From Lentzea californiensis (lineage in GTDB: Bacteria > Actinomycetota > Actinomycetes > Mycobacteriales > Pseudonocardiaceae), in assembly GCF_024648825.1 (NCBI RefSeq), contig NZ_JANBBE010000001.1:124001-188000 (forward strand): DNA of 64,000 bases. Direction: 5' to 3'. The translations under genes were made by a program, and so were the position numbers. The notes below the pieces were generated by a model. That model was not told where the DNA came from and ran no database searches. It saw only the letters and a list, made by a program, of their open reading frames with translations. The stretch's first letter is position 1; each line of letters begins with the position of its first letter. Below, piece by piece: positions 43,601-52,315 of the stretch.

Positions 43601-44223
43601 GAGTTCACCAGCCCGGCCCGCCACGCCCACGAAGCGATTCCCACGCGGTTGCGCACGTTCAGCTTGGTCTGCACGGAAGCCAGATGCGTCTTCACCGTGG
43701 ACAGCGACAGGAACAGCGCGGACGCGATCTCCTGGTTGCTGAGCCCTCGTGCCACCTCCCGCACCACGTCCTGCTCGCGAGCCGTGAGCAACGACAGATC
43801 AGGCCGCTGGGCAGGCCGGGCGAAGTGCTCCAGCATCCGCACGGTGACCTGAGGCGAGATCAGCGCGTTCCCGGCGGCGGCGGCGCGAACGGCCTCCACC
43901 AGCAGCGCCGGACCGGCGTCCTTGGTCAGGAACCCGGACGCCCCGTTCTCCAGTGCCGTGTGGACGTACTCGTCCAGGTCGAACGTCGTCACCACGACGA
44001 CCTTCGTGGTCGGCGACAGCTTCTTGGTCACCTCGAGCCCGTCCAGCCCCGGCATGCGGATGTCCAGCAGCGCCACGTCGGGGTTGTGCTCGCGGGCGGC
44101 GGTGACGGCCGCGATCCCGTCGGGAACGTCCGCGACGACGGTGATGTCCGGCTGCTTCTCCAGGATCATCCGAAACCCGACGCGAACCATCTCCTGGTCG
44201 TCGGCGATGAGGACCGAGATCAC
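43597..44223 (-). CDS. NarL/LuxR family response regulator
   Basis: The 208-residue protein has a receiver domain with the acidic pocket ADDQ (residues 7-10), phospho-acceptor Asp54 in ALLDIRMPG, and VTTF and LTKDA switch residues. The C-terminal LuxR HTH reads SLLTAREQDVVREVARGLSN then IASALFLSLSTVKTHL. It is encoded after and overlapping its kinase (ATGA). It likely controls the divergent ABC exporter. Confidence 0.93.
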   Translation of the reverse strand: MISVLIADDQEMVRVGFRMILEKQPDITVVADVPDGIAAVTAAREHNPDVALLDIRMPGLDGLEVTKKLSPTTKVVVVTTFDLDEYVHTALENGASGFLTKDAGPALLVEAVRAAAAGNALISPQVTVRMLEHFARPAQRPDLSLLTAREQDVVREVARGLSNQEIASALFLSLSTVKTHLASVQTKLNVRNRVGIASWAWRAGLVNS

Positions 44224-45371
44224 TTGTTCCCTTCCAGGGGTAGCTCGGCGAGCACCTGCCAGCCGTTCTCACGCGGGCCCGCCGAGAACAGGCCGCCGAG
44301 CAGGTCGACCCTCTCACGCATGCCTACGAGACCGTAGCCACCCTGGTTCAGCTCGTGCAGCTGACCGTCGTCGGCCACGATCACGCGCAACGCCCCGCCG
44401 GACGTCCGCGAGATCTCCACGTCGATCATGGTGGGCGAGACGGCGTGTTTGTGCACGTTGGTGAGCGACTCCTGGACCAGGCGCAACACCGAGCGGCCGA
44501 GCTCGGGGGGCACGACGTCGGGCAGGTCGATGCGCAGGCGGGTCTCGAAACCGAGCTCGCGGGTGCGTTCGACGGCCGCGATGACGTCGGCGGCGAGGTC
44601 GGTGGTGGCCGCCTCGTTCTCGCCCTGGCGCAGCGTGCCGACGAGGCGGCGCATCGCCCCCAGTGCCTCGGTGCCCGAACGGACGATGCCGGGCAGCAGC
44701 CGGTGGGCGGCGTGCGGGTCGTCGTCGGAGACCTCCAGCGCGGCCTGGGCCTGCACGAGCATGCCCGTCACGTGGTGGGCGACGACGTCGTGGAGCTCGC
44801 GGGCGAGGGCGATGCGTTCTTCCTTCTGCGCGTCGGTGACGGCGGCGGCGATGAGGCGGCCGCTCTCCGTGTCGCGGGCGCGGAAGTACAGGCCGGTGCC
44901 GACGGCCGTGAAGCCCAGGACGAGCGAGCCGAGCATCTCGTTGTAGTTGCTGCCCGAGAGCCAGTTGTCCCGGACGATGGCGGCGAAGAGGCTCACGGCG
45001 ACCAGCGAGCCGACCGACCACGTGGCGGCGCGGCGGGGTTCCTCCCGGACGACGACAGCGGTGATGACCAGGCACGCGGCGGTCTCGGCGATGGTCAGGG
45101 GGCTGAGGATCGTCGGCACGTTCACCTGGAAGTACGCGATGACGAACGACGAGACGAAGATCGACACGACCGCCACCGGGATGGTGAAGGCCCTCGACTT
45201 GAACGAGGTCACGGCCGCGATGCACACCGGCACCGTCAGCAGCCACACCAGCGCCCCGGCCCTGCCGGGCTCGCCCATGATCAGAAGCTCGCCCACCATC
45301 AGCAAGGCGAGAACGGCGGCGATCGGCCATTGGCCCCGGTGACTGTCCACGGAAGACAACGGTAGGACCAC
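44220..45371 (-). CDS. NarL-type sensor histidine kinase
   Basis: The 383-residue membrane protein has about five to six hydrophobic segments in residues 15-165 with little extracellular sequence, as in intramembrane-sensing kinases. The HisKA_3 dimerisation helix has the phospho-acceptor His in ARELHDVVAHHVTGML, and the HATPase domain has VQESLTNVHKHA and GGYGLVGMRERVDLLGG. It is divergent from an FtsX-type ABC exporter, a layout typical of systems that sense and export cell-envelope-active compounds. Confidence 0.93.
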   Translation of the reverse strand: MVLPLSSVDSHRGQWPIAAVLALLMVGELLIMGEPGRAGALVWLLTVPVCIAAVTSFKSRAFTIPVAVVSIFVSSFVIAYFQVNVPTILSPLTIAETAACLVITAVVVREEPRRAATWSVGSLVAVSLFAAIVRDNWLSGSNYNEMLGSLVLGFTAVGTGLYFRARDTESGRLIAAAVTDAQKEERIALARELHDVVAHHVTGMLVQAQAALEVSDDDPHAAHRLLPGIVRSGTEALGAMRRLVGTLRQGENEAATTDLAADVIAAVERTRELGFETRLRIDLPDVVPPELGRSVLRLVQESLTNVHKHAVSPTMIDVEISRTSGGALRVIVADDGQLHELNQGGYGLVGMRERVDLLGGLFSAGPRENGWQVLAELPLEGNK

Positions 45372-45459
45372 CAGACCTCTACGGCCTCGGTCATCCGGCT
45401 GATCCGGTGTGTCGTCAAGGCTGAGGTTTTACAGCTCGCCGCACGGCACCTTGAGAAGC

Positions 45460-46146
45460 ATGAATTCGGTTCTGGCCGCTCGGGGCCTGGTCAAGACCTA
45501 CGGCGACGTGCACGCGCTCGCCGGGGTGGACATCGACATCAAGGCCGGGGACGTGCTGGCGGTCGTCGGTCCGTCCGGGTCCGGCAAGACGACGCTGTTG
45601 CACGTGCTGTCCGGCATCCTGCGCGCCGACGGCGGCGAGGTGTTCCTCGACGGTCGGGCGATCGGCGAACTGAACGAGACGGGCCGCAGCGCGTTGCGGC
45701 GCACGGCGTTCGGGTTCGTCTTCCAGTCGGGGATGCTGGTGGCCGAACTGACCGCCGAGGAGAACGCGGCACTGCCGATGCTGCTCGCCGGCGGGTCGCG
45801 GGAGGAGTCGCTCGGTGCGGCCAGGCTGTGGCTCTCGCGGCTCGGCTTGCAGGGCTTGGAGAAGCGGCTGCCGAGCCAGCTCTCGGGCGGGCAGGCGCAG
45901 CGCGTCGCGATCGCACGGGCCCTCGCCCACAAGCCTCGGGTGATCTTCGCGGACGAGCCGACCGGCGCCCTCGACACGCGCACCGGCCAGGAGATGATGA
46001 CCGCGCTCCTGCAGGCCGCGGAGGAGACCGGCGCGGCCGTCGTCATCGTCACGCACGACAAGGCGATCGCGGACCGGGCGCTGCGCGTCGTCGAGATCCA
46101 GGACGGGCGCATCGCCCAGAGGACCACCACGGGGGTGTCCGCGTGA
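45460..46146 (+). CDS. ABC transporter ATP-binding protein (MacB/LolD type)
   Basis: The 228-residue ATPase from the ATG at 45460 has Walker A GPSGSGKT (residues 37-44), an FQSGMLVAELTAEEN Q-loop, signature LSGGQAQRVAIARAL, Walker B VIFADEPTGALD and H-loop VTHD. A longer frame to 45409 lacks an RBS. It overlaps the permease gene (GTGA) and is divergent from the two-component operon. Confidence 0.95.
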   Translation: MNSVLAARGLVKTYGDVHALAGVDIDIKAGDVLAVVGPSGSGKTTLLHVLSGILRADGGEVFLDGRAIGELNETGRSALRRTAFGFVFQSGMLVAELTAEENAALPMLLAGGSREESLGAARLWLSRLGLQGLEKRLPSQLSGGQAQRVAIARALAHKPRVIFADEPTGALDTRTGQEMMTALLQAAEETGAAVVIVTHDKAIADRALRVVEIQDGRIAQRTTTGVSA

Positions 46147-48320
46147 GGATCGCTCTCGCGGTGCTGCGCAGGGACCGCCGCAGCCAGGTCGCGACCGTGC
46201 TCGTCGCGCTCGGCGTGATGATCGCGGTGTCGCTGGTGCTGTGGCTCCTCGCCGCACCGAACGGCCTGCAGGCGCGCGCCGACCGCACGGCGTGGCGCGA
46301 CGGCATCAGCCAGAACGACGAAGGCGCCATTTCCGTTGCCACGAACCAGGACTCCTACGACGGCAAGCTGATCGAACGGTTCGACGTCGCCCGTACCGAA
46401 CAGGGCGCCGTGCCGGTCGCGGCGGGCATCGCCAGGTTCCCGGAAGCGGGCGAGGTGCTGCTGTCGCCCGCGCTCGCGGACCTCGTGCGCGCCACCTCGC
46501 CGGAGAAGCTCGGCAACCGCTTCCCCGGCAGGCAGATCGCCGAACTGGGGCCGGAAGCGCTCAAGTTCCCCGGCGAGCTGGTCGCGATCGTCGGCCACGA
46601 GAAGGTCGGGAACGGCTGGCCCGCGGCCGATCTGCGCGGTGGCGCCGGCTCGTACCGCGACGACTACCACGGCATGCTCTACCTGCTCACGCGCGTCGGG
46701 CTCGTGGTGCTGGTCGTGCCGTGCCTGGTGCTGGTCGCCTCGGCCGCCAGGCTGACCGCGGCGAAACGGGAACGGCGCCTCGCCGCGCTCAGGCTCGCCG
46801 GCGCCAGCCCTCGGCAGGTCGTGGTGATGACCGCCGTCGAGACCGCGATCGGTGCGGTCGTCGGCAGCGTGCTGGGCGTGGTGCTGGCACAGCCGTTCAG
46901 CCACCTCACCGCGAAGGTCCCGTGGGAGGGCGGCACCTGGTACCCCGGTGACTTCGTGCCGGAACCCGCGGTCGTGGCGGCGGTGGCCGTGCTCGCGCCG
47001 CTGCTCGTCATCGGGGCCGCGATCACCGGGCTGCGGCGCGTGGTGAACCAGCCGCTCGCGGCGGAGGCGAAGCGCGGGGTCAGGTCGTGGCGGCTGCTGA
47101 CGATCGCCGGCGCGCTGGGTGTGTTCTTCCTCGGCGTCATGTACGCGCAGCAGGCCGGCGGCGACGGCCAGTTCACCGTCGTGCTCCTCGGCCTGGGCGC
47201 GGTGGCGCTCGCGCTCGTGCTGGCGGGACCCGTGCTGACCGCGTGGGTCGGCAGGTTCTTCGTCGGGCGGTGGCGCAGGCCGTCGACGTTGCTGGCCGGA
47301 CGCAGGCTCGCCGGCGATCCGGTGGCGGCGTTCCGCGGCTCGGCGGGCGTGGTGATCGCCGTGTTCACCGGCTCGATGGCGCTCACGATGCTGCCGGGGC
47401 TGGAGAGCCAGGTCCCGTACCGCGACTCGACGTGGCTGGAGAACGCGATCGTGGCCGAGCAGGTGACGCACGACGTCACGCCGTTGCGCCTGGCGCTCTC
47501 AGGGCCGATCGTCACGATGCTCGACGGCTCGATCAGGAGTGGCGACCGCGGCACGTACGTCGTCGTCGGTGACTGCGCCGACGTCGCGAAGGTGCTGTCC
47601 GGCCTCCGCTGCCAGACGGGACCCGCCGTCTACGCGCCAGGACCGTTGCAGGGCAACGAGTTCGAGTCGAGCGGCAGCGAGGACACGATGACCGCGCAGC
47701 TGCCGACAAACTACGAGACGCGGCCGTTCGAGGGCAACGGCCGGGTGAGCGCGGTCATCGACCGCGGCCTGCTGCCGTCGCTCACGGGCGAGGTGTCGAT
47801 GGTCGGGGTGCCTACGACGCCGGAGAACCGCGACGCCGTGCACACCGCGCTGATCGGCACGCTGCCGGGCGTGCGGCTGGTGGACGGCGAGCAGCGGGGC
47901 CTCTTCGGCGACACGCTGATGGCGGACCTGCAGCGGGCCACGATCATCGGGCTCTCCATCGCGGCGGTGCTCGGCGGCATCGGCGCTGCGGTGTCCGCGG
48001 CCGGGTCGGTGATCGACCGCAGGCGCACTTTCGGTGCGTTGATCGCGGCCGGCACACCAATTCGCGTCCTGGCTCACGCATTGCGCCGAGAAGTGATGCT
48101 TCCGGTGTTCGCCGTCACAATCGCGGCATGCGGTGCGGGAATTGTCGTGGGCCTCGGATTGCTCACCTTGGCGCGTGGACTGGTGGGTCACGGAGAAATG
48201 CCGATCACGCCGTGGGTCATCGCCCCGGTGGGCGTCGGCATCGTGGTCGCGCTGGTAGCGGCGCTGGCGTGCGGTCCGGTACTACGCGGCATCAGCCCGA
48301 GGGATTACGCGGCGGAGTAG
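46143..48320 (+). CDS. FtsX-like ABC permease
   Basis: The 725-residue membrane protein has an N-terminal helix (residues about 15-37), an extracellular segment, then FtsX-type helices with the conserved RERRLAALRLAGASPRQV, and a second FtsX repeat near the C-terminus (RRTFGALIAAGTPIRVLAHAL). About ten helices are expected. With the ATPase it forms a mechanotransmission-type exporter of the MacB/BceAB superfamily, often used against envelope antibiotics or for lipoproteins. The two-component genes next door suggest inducible expression. Confidence 0.9.
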   Translation: MRIALAVLRRDRRSQVATVLVALGVMIAVSLVLWLLAAPNGLQARADRTAWRDGISQNDEGAISVATNQDSYDGKLIERFDVARTEQGAVPVAAGIARFPEAGEVLLSPALADLVRATSPEKLGNRFPGRQIAELGPEALKFPGELVAIVGHEKVGNGWPAADLRGGAGSYRDDYHGMLYLLTRVGLVVLVVPCLVLVASAARLTAAKRERRLAALRLAGASPRQVVVMTAVETAIGAVVGSVLGVVLAQPFSHLTAKVPWEGGTWYPGDFVPEPAVVAAVAVLAPLLVIGAAITGLRRVVNQPLAAEAKRGVRSWRLLTIAGALGVFFLGVMYAQQAGGDGQFTVVLLGLGAVALALVLAGPVLTAWVGRFFVGRWRRPSTLLAGRRLAGDPVAAFRGSAGVVIAVFTGSMALTMLPGLESQVPYRDSTWLENAIVAEQVTHDVTPLRLALSGPIVTMLDGSIRSGDRGTYVVVGDCADVAKVLSGLRCQTGPAVYAPGPLQGNEFESSGSEDTMTAQLPTNYETRPFEGNGRVSAVIDRGLLPSLTGEVSMVGVPTTPENRDAVHTALIGTLPGVRLVDGEQRGLFGDTLMADLQRATIIGLSIAAVLGGIGAAVSAAGSVIDRRRTFGALIAAGTPIRVLAHALRREVMLPVFAVTIAACGAGIVVGLGLLTLARGLVGHGEMPITPWVIAPVGVGIVVALVAALACGPVLRGISPRDYAAE

Positions 48321-48348
48321 CACTCGGCCGGAAGTACGAGAGTGGAAC

Positions 48349-48383
48349 TGGCCCTCAGCGCGATGTGCGATGAGGGCCATTTT
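48349..48383 (+). terminator. Rho-independent terminator after the ABC permease
   Basis: A 9-bp stem (tggccctca / tgagggcca) with a 13-nt loop is followed directly by tttt. It lies 28 bp after the permease stop and 15 bp before the VanZ gene. Confidence 0.8.
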
Positions 48384-48397
48384 CATACCTTTGATTC

Positions 48398-48916
48398 ATG
48401 ACCAATGCACAGCTCGCGAGCATCCAATGGGGCGTTTTCCTGTCCGTCGTCTTCCTGCTCCCGCAGCTGTTGTTCCGTCAGCTGACTTTCCGCAGCACCA
48501 CCGTCACCGTCTACGCGAGCATGCTGTTCGCGGCGACGTTCCTGCCGATGCAGACCGTCGCGCCGCGCCAGTCCGTGCAGCTGGTCCCGTTCCAGTGGAT
48601 CGCCGACACGTTCCGCGACGGGCAGATCGCGTTCGACCAGATGACGCTGAACGTGCTGCTGTTCGTGCCGCTCGGCGCGATGCTGATGTTCTGGGGCAGG
48701 CGCACGATCGGCCAGGCCGCGCTGATCGGCTACGGCGTCTCGCTGCTGATCGAGGGCTCGCAGCTGTTGTGGGCGAACCGGATCTTCGACGTCGACGACC
48801 TGATCACCAACACCACCGGCACCGCGCTCGGCTGGCTCGGCGCGCTGACCGCCGTGAAGGTCTACGCCCGCGTGAAGACCGTCGTACCGCAGCGGGAGCT
48901 CGCCAGCGCACGCTGA
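48398..48916 (+). CDS. VanZ-like membrane protein
   Basis: The 172-residue protein has about four hydrophobic segments and the VanZ-family pattern: LVPFQWIADTFRDG, LNVLLFVPLGAML and EGSQLLWANRIFDVDDLITNTTGTALGW. VanZ in enterococci gives low-level teicoplanin resistance; most family members have unknown envelope roles. It follows the exporter but is separated by a terminator, so it probably has its own promoter. Confidence 0.9.
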   Translation: MTNAQLASIQWGVFLSVVFLLPQLLFRQLTFRSTTVTVYASMLFAATFLPMQTVAPRQSVQLVPFQWIADTFRDGQIAFDQMTLNVLLFVPLGAMLMFWGRRTIGQAALIGYGVSLLIEGSQLLWANRIFDVDDLITNTTGTALGWLGALTAVKVYARVKTVVPQRELASAR

Positions 48917-49160
48917 CCTGCGGATTCCAGAAAACCTGCAAGGGCCGTGTGGATGCTGAGCCGCATGCGTGCCGGACGAACGATCGCCATCATCACCGCT
49001 GTGCTCGACGTGGGCGTCGCGGTGCAAGCGAGCGGTAGCGCCGAAGGCCAGGCTCTAGGGATGACGAACTACGTCTGACCCCATGTTCACCCGGCGGCGT
49101 GAGGTGACGCGCGCCGCCGGGCCCTGGCCGCCGGCTGGCCAGCCTCCTGGGACATCACAC
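48917..49160. other. Intergenic region with a weak small ORF and a hairpin
   Basis: The 244-bp gap holds an ATG-started 41-codon frame (48953-49078, MLSRMRAGRTIAIITAVL...) that looks like a signal-peptide start, perhaps a remnant. It also has a hairpin cccggcggcg / cgccgccggg (49090-49121, 12-nt loop) that may terminate transcription for the convergent SUKH gene. Neither is certain. Confidence 0.4.
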
Positions 49161-49697
49161 CTAGGTCGTCCGCCAGCCCAGCTCGCCCGCCGTGTTGACC
49201 TCCGGCAGGCAGTGCCCGACCGCGCCGCGCGTCTCCAGGGCCGTCGCCACCTGGTCGAACATCTCCAGGATCGACGTCCACTCCGGCTTGACCATCTCGT
49301 TGCGCTCCTGGTCCCACTCGACCACGCAGCCGCGCAGCACGCCGGGGCGCAGGTCCACCGCGAGCACGTCGCCGGTGCCGTCGAACGCGATGGGGAGCCA
49401 CTCGGGGTGGAACCCACTGGTCGGGGCGCCCGCCTCGGAGGCGTCCACGGGCTTGCTCACGTGGGTCTCCCTGAGCACGAACGCGCCGTCCGCGCCCAGC
49501 GGCGTGTAGAAGGGCGGCAGGATCTCGGCGAAGAGGCCTTCCTCGGTGCCGCCGTAGACGCTCCACCACAGCTGTAGATCGATCGGAACCCGAAGATCCG
49601 GTAGCGCGTCATACCTCGGACGCAACACGGCGCGGGTGGCCGGAGCGTGCTCCGCCAGCCATGCCAGGATCCGGTTCCAGTGCTCGATCACACCCAC
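49161..49697 (-). CDS. SMI1/KNR4 (SUKH) family protein
   Basis: From the GTG at 49697 the protein is 178 residues; the frame is open to 49754. It matches the SUKH pattern: an N-terminal helix pair, VPIDLQLWWSVYGGTEEGLF, ILPPFYTPLGA, and WLPIAFDGTGDVLAVDLRPG in the core. SUKH proteins often act as immunity proteins to contact-dependent toxins. Here it is divergent from a cluster of ESX-type genes, but I saw no toxin domain in those genes, so its target is unknown. Confidence 0.8.
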   Translation of the reverse strand: MGVIEHWNRILAWLAEHAPATRAVLRPRYDALPDLRVPIDLQLWWSVYGGTEEGLFAEILPPFYTPLGADGAFVLRETHVSKPVDASEAGAPTSGFHPEWLPIAFDGTGDVLAVDLRPGVLRGCVVEWDQERNEMVKPEWTSILEMFDQVATALETRGAVGHCLPEVNTAGELGWRTT

Positions 49698-49789
49698 CGA
49701 TCCATGATCTTGGCGGAACGACGGGCGAGGTACCGCCCATCGGGGCAGGATCAAGGCGAACGGTTCACTACTGGGGGAAGAGCTTTCAG

Positions 49790-50116
49790 ATGGCGGAACA
49801 AGGCCTCAAGGTCGACTTCGACGCCTTGACCGGATACGCGTCGGCCGTGAGCGGTCTGGCGAGCGAGGTCGGCACGGTCGGCACGGGCACGTTGAACGGC
49901 ACCACCAGCCTGCCGGGCGACTGCTTCGGCAAGCTGGGCAACGAGGTCGGGCTCAACGCCGCGTTCCAGGCGGCCGCGCAGGCACAGCTCGACGCGCTGA
50001 AGGCAGCGTCGACCGGACTCGCGGGCCTCGGCACGGCGGTCTCGAAGGCACGCGATGCCTACGTCGCGCAGGAAGACGCGAACAAGGCGGCGCTCAACAA
50101 GGCGGCGCGGGCATGA
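49790..50116 (+). CDS. EspC-like type VII secretion substrate
   Basis: The 108-residue helical protein has its ATG at 49790 (MAEQGLKVDFDALTGYASAV). The pattern of two helices with a central LPGDCFGKLGNEVGL turn is that of the EspC/WXG-related ESX family common in Pseudonocardiales. It is coupled by an ATGA overlap to the NlpC/P60 gene, which also has an ESX-type N-terminus, so the two probably heterodimerise for export. A longer frame upstream to 49661 lacks support. Confidence 0.8.
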   Translation: MAEQGLKVDFDALTGYASAVSGLASEVGTVGTGTLNGTTSLPGDCFGKLGNEVGLNAAFQAAAQAQLDALKAASTGLAGLGTAVSKARDAYVAQEDANKAALNKAARA

Positions 50117-51294
50117 GCGTCGAGGGGCTGCTGAGCCAGTTCATCGCGCCCATGAAGGAAGACCTCGCGAAGCTCGACGGTGACACCGGCGGCGCGACTC
50201 GTGCGGGTGACGCCTTCGGCCGCGCCCAGACCGCGATGACGGACTTCGGCACGCGGCACGCCTCGGCCTCGACCGCGGTGCTGAACACGTGGTCCGGCGA
50301 CAGGGCGAACGCCTTCACCGCCCGTGTCTCCACCTTCGCCTCGGCCACGAACCTGTTGTCCTCGAACGCTTCCGCGATCAAGACCGCGGCCTCGACCGGC
50401 GTGACGGCGGTGACCGGCGGGCGCACCGCGATCCAGGGCCTCATCGACGAGTTCACGTCCAAGGCGACCCCGAAGCTCGCCGCCGCGCTGGCCCTGTCGC
50501 TCGTGGCCGGGCCGGGCGTGGTGCTGGCGGCCGTCGCCGACCTCGCCGGGATGGCCTCCGCTTACCAGGGCAAGACCACCGCCGAACTGCAGAAGGTGCG
50601 CGACCAGCTCACGCAGCTCGTCGGGCAGCTCAACGCCCTGCAGAAGCCGGACGCCGGCGCGCTGGCGAAGCTCGGCGACCCGCTCGGCGGCGACGAGAGC
50701 ACGACCTCGACGGCCGGCGCCTCCGACACCAAGAAGCAGGAATCCGCTCCCAGCTCGAACTCCGGCAACGGTTCTGGCGGTGGCAGCGGTGGCGGTGGCG
50801 GTGGTTCGGGCGGCGGTGGCGGCGGAGGATCAGGCGGTGGTGGAGGTGGTGGCGGTTCCGGCCCGCGCCTGCCCGTAGCGATCCCGCCGCAGCCCGGTGA
50901 GGGCGTCGGCGTGAACCTGCCGGACGGCAGCAGCGCAGAGGCGCCGAACGAGACCGCGGCCAAGGCCGTGCGCAACGCGTTGTCCGCCCTGGGCACCCCG
51001 TACGTGTGGGGCGGCGCGAACCCGCCCCAGGGCACCGACTGCTCCGGCCTCACGCAGTGGGCGTACGGCGGCGCCGGGTTCGACATCCCGCGTCCGGCCT
51101 CGTCGCAGGCGATGGGCGCCTCGGTGCCGGCGGACCAGCTGCTGCCCGGTGACCTGGTGGTGTGGGACGGGCACGTGGCGATGGTGATCGGCAACGGCCA
51201 GATGGTCGAGGCCGGTGACCCGGTGCAGGTGCAGCCGATCCGCACGACGAACAGCGGCATGTCGTTCTACGGCTTCTACCGCCCCACCGGGTGA
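50113..51294 (+). CDS. ESX-exported NlpC/P60 peptidoglycan hydrolase
   Basis: The 393-residue protein has residues 1-175 as a helical WXG100-like region (LNTWSGDRANAF). A very Gly/Ser-rich linker follows at about 213-255. A C-terminal NlpC/P60 domain carries Cys310 in TDCSGLTQWAY and His354 in WDGHVAMVIG. This should cut stem peptides in peptidoglycan. Without a Sec signal, export through an ESX system with the EspC-like partner is likely. Self-aggregation of the Gly linker and the wall-cutting domain suggest a role in wall remodelling. Confidence 0.9.
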   Translation: MSVEGLLSQFIAPMKEDLAKLDGDTGGATRAGDAFGRAQTAMTDFGTRHASASTAVLNTWSGDRANAFTARVSTFASATNLLSSNASAIKTAASTGVTAVTGGRTAIQGLIDEFTSKATPKLAAALALSLVAGPGVVLAAVADLAGMASAYQGKTTAELQKVRDQLTQLVGQLNALQKPDAGALAKLGDPLGGDESTTSTAGASDTKKQESAPSSNSGNGSGGGSGGGGGGSGGGGGGGSGGGGGGGGSGPRLPVAIPPQPGEGVGVNLPDGSSAEAPNETAAKAVRNALSALGTPYVWGGANPPQGTDCSGLTQWAYGGAGFDIPRPASSQAMGASVPADQLLPGDLVVWDGHVAMVIGNGQMVEAGDPVQVQPIRTTNSGMSFYGFYRPTG

Positions 51295-51301
51295 TGCTCG
51301 G

Positions 51302-51631
51302 CTAGCCCTGAGCCGCCAGGGCCTTGAGTTCGGCGAACTTCACGATCTGCCCGCCGGCACCCCAGGTGCCCTCGGGCTGCTCGTGGATCAGCACCCACAC
51401 CCGCATGGCGTCGGCCTCACCCAGTCCGGCGGCGGCGAGCACCAGCGCCGTCGCCTCCCAGACGAGGCCGGCCTTGCGCCGGTCGGACAGCGCACCCACC
51501 GGCACCCGGACGTCCACCCGGAACCGCGGCGCGTCGTCCTCGGCCGTCGTCTGCGCGCCCGCGGGCAGTTCGTGCAGGTAGGTCCAGGCGACCGAGCGGA
51601 AGTTCTTCGCACTGTGGCGGCAGGTCGTCAC
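51302..51631 (-). CDS. Tautomerase-like protein, probably missing its first half
   Basis: The C-terminal 75 residues read like one beta-alpha-beta unit of the MIF/4-oxalocrotonate tautomerase fold (RVDVRVPVGALSDRRKAGLV ... RVWVLIHEQPEGTWGAGG). The piece before it, SVAWTYLHELPAGA, looks like the end of a first such unit. The usual N-terminal strand with the catalytic Pro1 is absent, and the start (GTG at 51631 shown; frame open to 51706) falls inside DNA homologous to the TetR remnant on the other strand. It appears to be 5'-truncated by the same event. Third-position GC is high, so the remaining part was a real gene. Confidence 0.55.
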   Translation of the reverse strand: MTTCRHSAKNFRSVAWTYLHELPAGAQTTAEDDAPRFRVDVRVPVGALSDRRKAGLVWEATALVLAAAGLGEADAMRVWVLIHEQPEGTWGAGGQIVKFAELKALAAQG

Positions 51632-51956
51632 CGAGTCCGGTTTCCAGGCCGGTTGTCCCGTGCTCGCGGTGTCCATCGAGGAGAACGCCAGCCCGCAGGC
51701 GCTCATGGCCGCGGCGGACGCGTTCAGGACGTGGTCCGGTCAGCTCGCGGCCTCGCTCGAAGAGCACGGCGTGGCCTCGGGCCGTGCGCGCAGCCTCGCC
51801 CACCTCTGCGTTTCGGCGGCGGAGGGCGCCGTCGCGATGTGCCGCGCCCAGCGCTCCATCGACCCCCTCGACGACGTCGCCGCCGAACTCACGGCCTTGC
51901 TACAAGCCGCCACCGAAGATCCTGAAATGCGGCACACTGTCCACAACAGGGGGTGA
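51582..51956 (+). pseudogene. TetR regulator remnant without DNA-binding domain
   Basis: Reading from just after an in-frame TAG at 51579, the frame encodes KFFALWRQVVTESGFQAGCP, VLAVSIEEN, then AFRTWSGQLAASLEEHGVAS and AEGAVAMCRAQRSIDPLDDV. This is the C-terminal ligand domain of the YxaF/LmrA-type TetR group, ending normally. The N-terminal HTH (about 90 residues) is missing. A GTG at 51660 could start a 98-residue product, but without an HTH it cannot be a normal repressor. Its stop overlaps the start region of the YbaB-like gene. Confidence 0.75.
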
Positions 51957-51961
51957 TCGGA

Positions 51962-52315
51962 GTGGACGACGACGTCCAGCGCGCCGCGCGGAAGGTGCGC
52001 GATGTCGAGCAGGCCGTGTCGGAGCACGTCACGCGCAGTGGTCCCATCACAGGACGGGCGTCCTCTCCCGACAACGCGGTGGCGGTCGTCGCCACGCCCG
52101 GCGGTCCACCCCGGCAGATCACGGTGAGCCCGGCGGCGTTGCGGATGGGCCCGCAGGGGCTCGCCGCCGAGATCATGCGCATCGCCGACAAGGCCCAGCG
52201 CAACGCGAACACCCGCCTGCACCAGACGCTGGACCGAGTGGTCGACCCGCGCGAACTCACCGCGCTGGGCGTCGAACGCGGTCAGGACGACGACGACTTC
52301 GGGTGGCAGCGGTGA
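51962..52315 (+). CDS. YbaB/EbfC-like protein, ESX-associated (first of two)
   Basis: The 117-residue protein from the GTG at 51962 is supported by AGGGGG nine bases upstream; a GTG at 51953 is the alternative. The middle, AVAVVATPGGPPRQITVSPA then GLAAEIMRIADKAQRNAN, matches the YbaB strand-helix pattern of a nucleoid-associated fold. In Pseudonocardiales such proteins occur in ESX clusters beside EspC-like genes. Its stop overlaps the next gene's GTG, suggesting a heterodimer with the second YbaB-like protein. Confidence 0.75.
   Translation: MDDDVQRAARKVRDVEQAVSEHVTRSGPITGRASSPDNAVAVVATPGGPPRQITVSPAALRMGPQGLAAEIMRIADKAQRNANTRLHQTLDRVVDPRELTALGVERGQDDDDFGWQR

Noticed and set aside
50760..50870. 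Simple-sequence ggtggc-type repeat
   Set aside because: It encodes the Gly/Ser linker of the NlpC/P60 protein in frame; not a separate element.
50113..51294. Polymorphic toxin C-terminus matched to the SUKH gene
   Set aside because: The C-terminal domain is an ordinary NlpC/P60 hydrolase with its Cys and His; no nuclease or deaminase toxin domain is visible.
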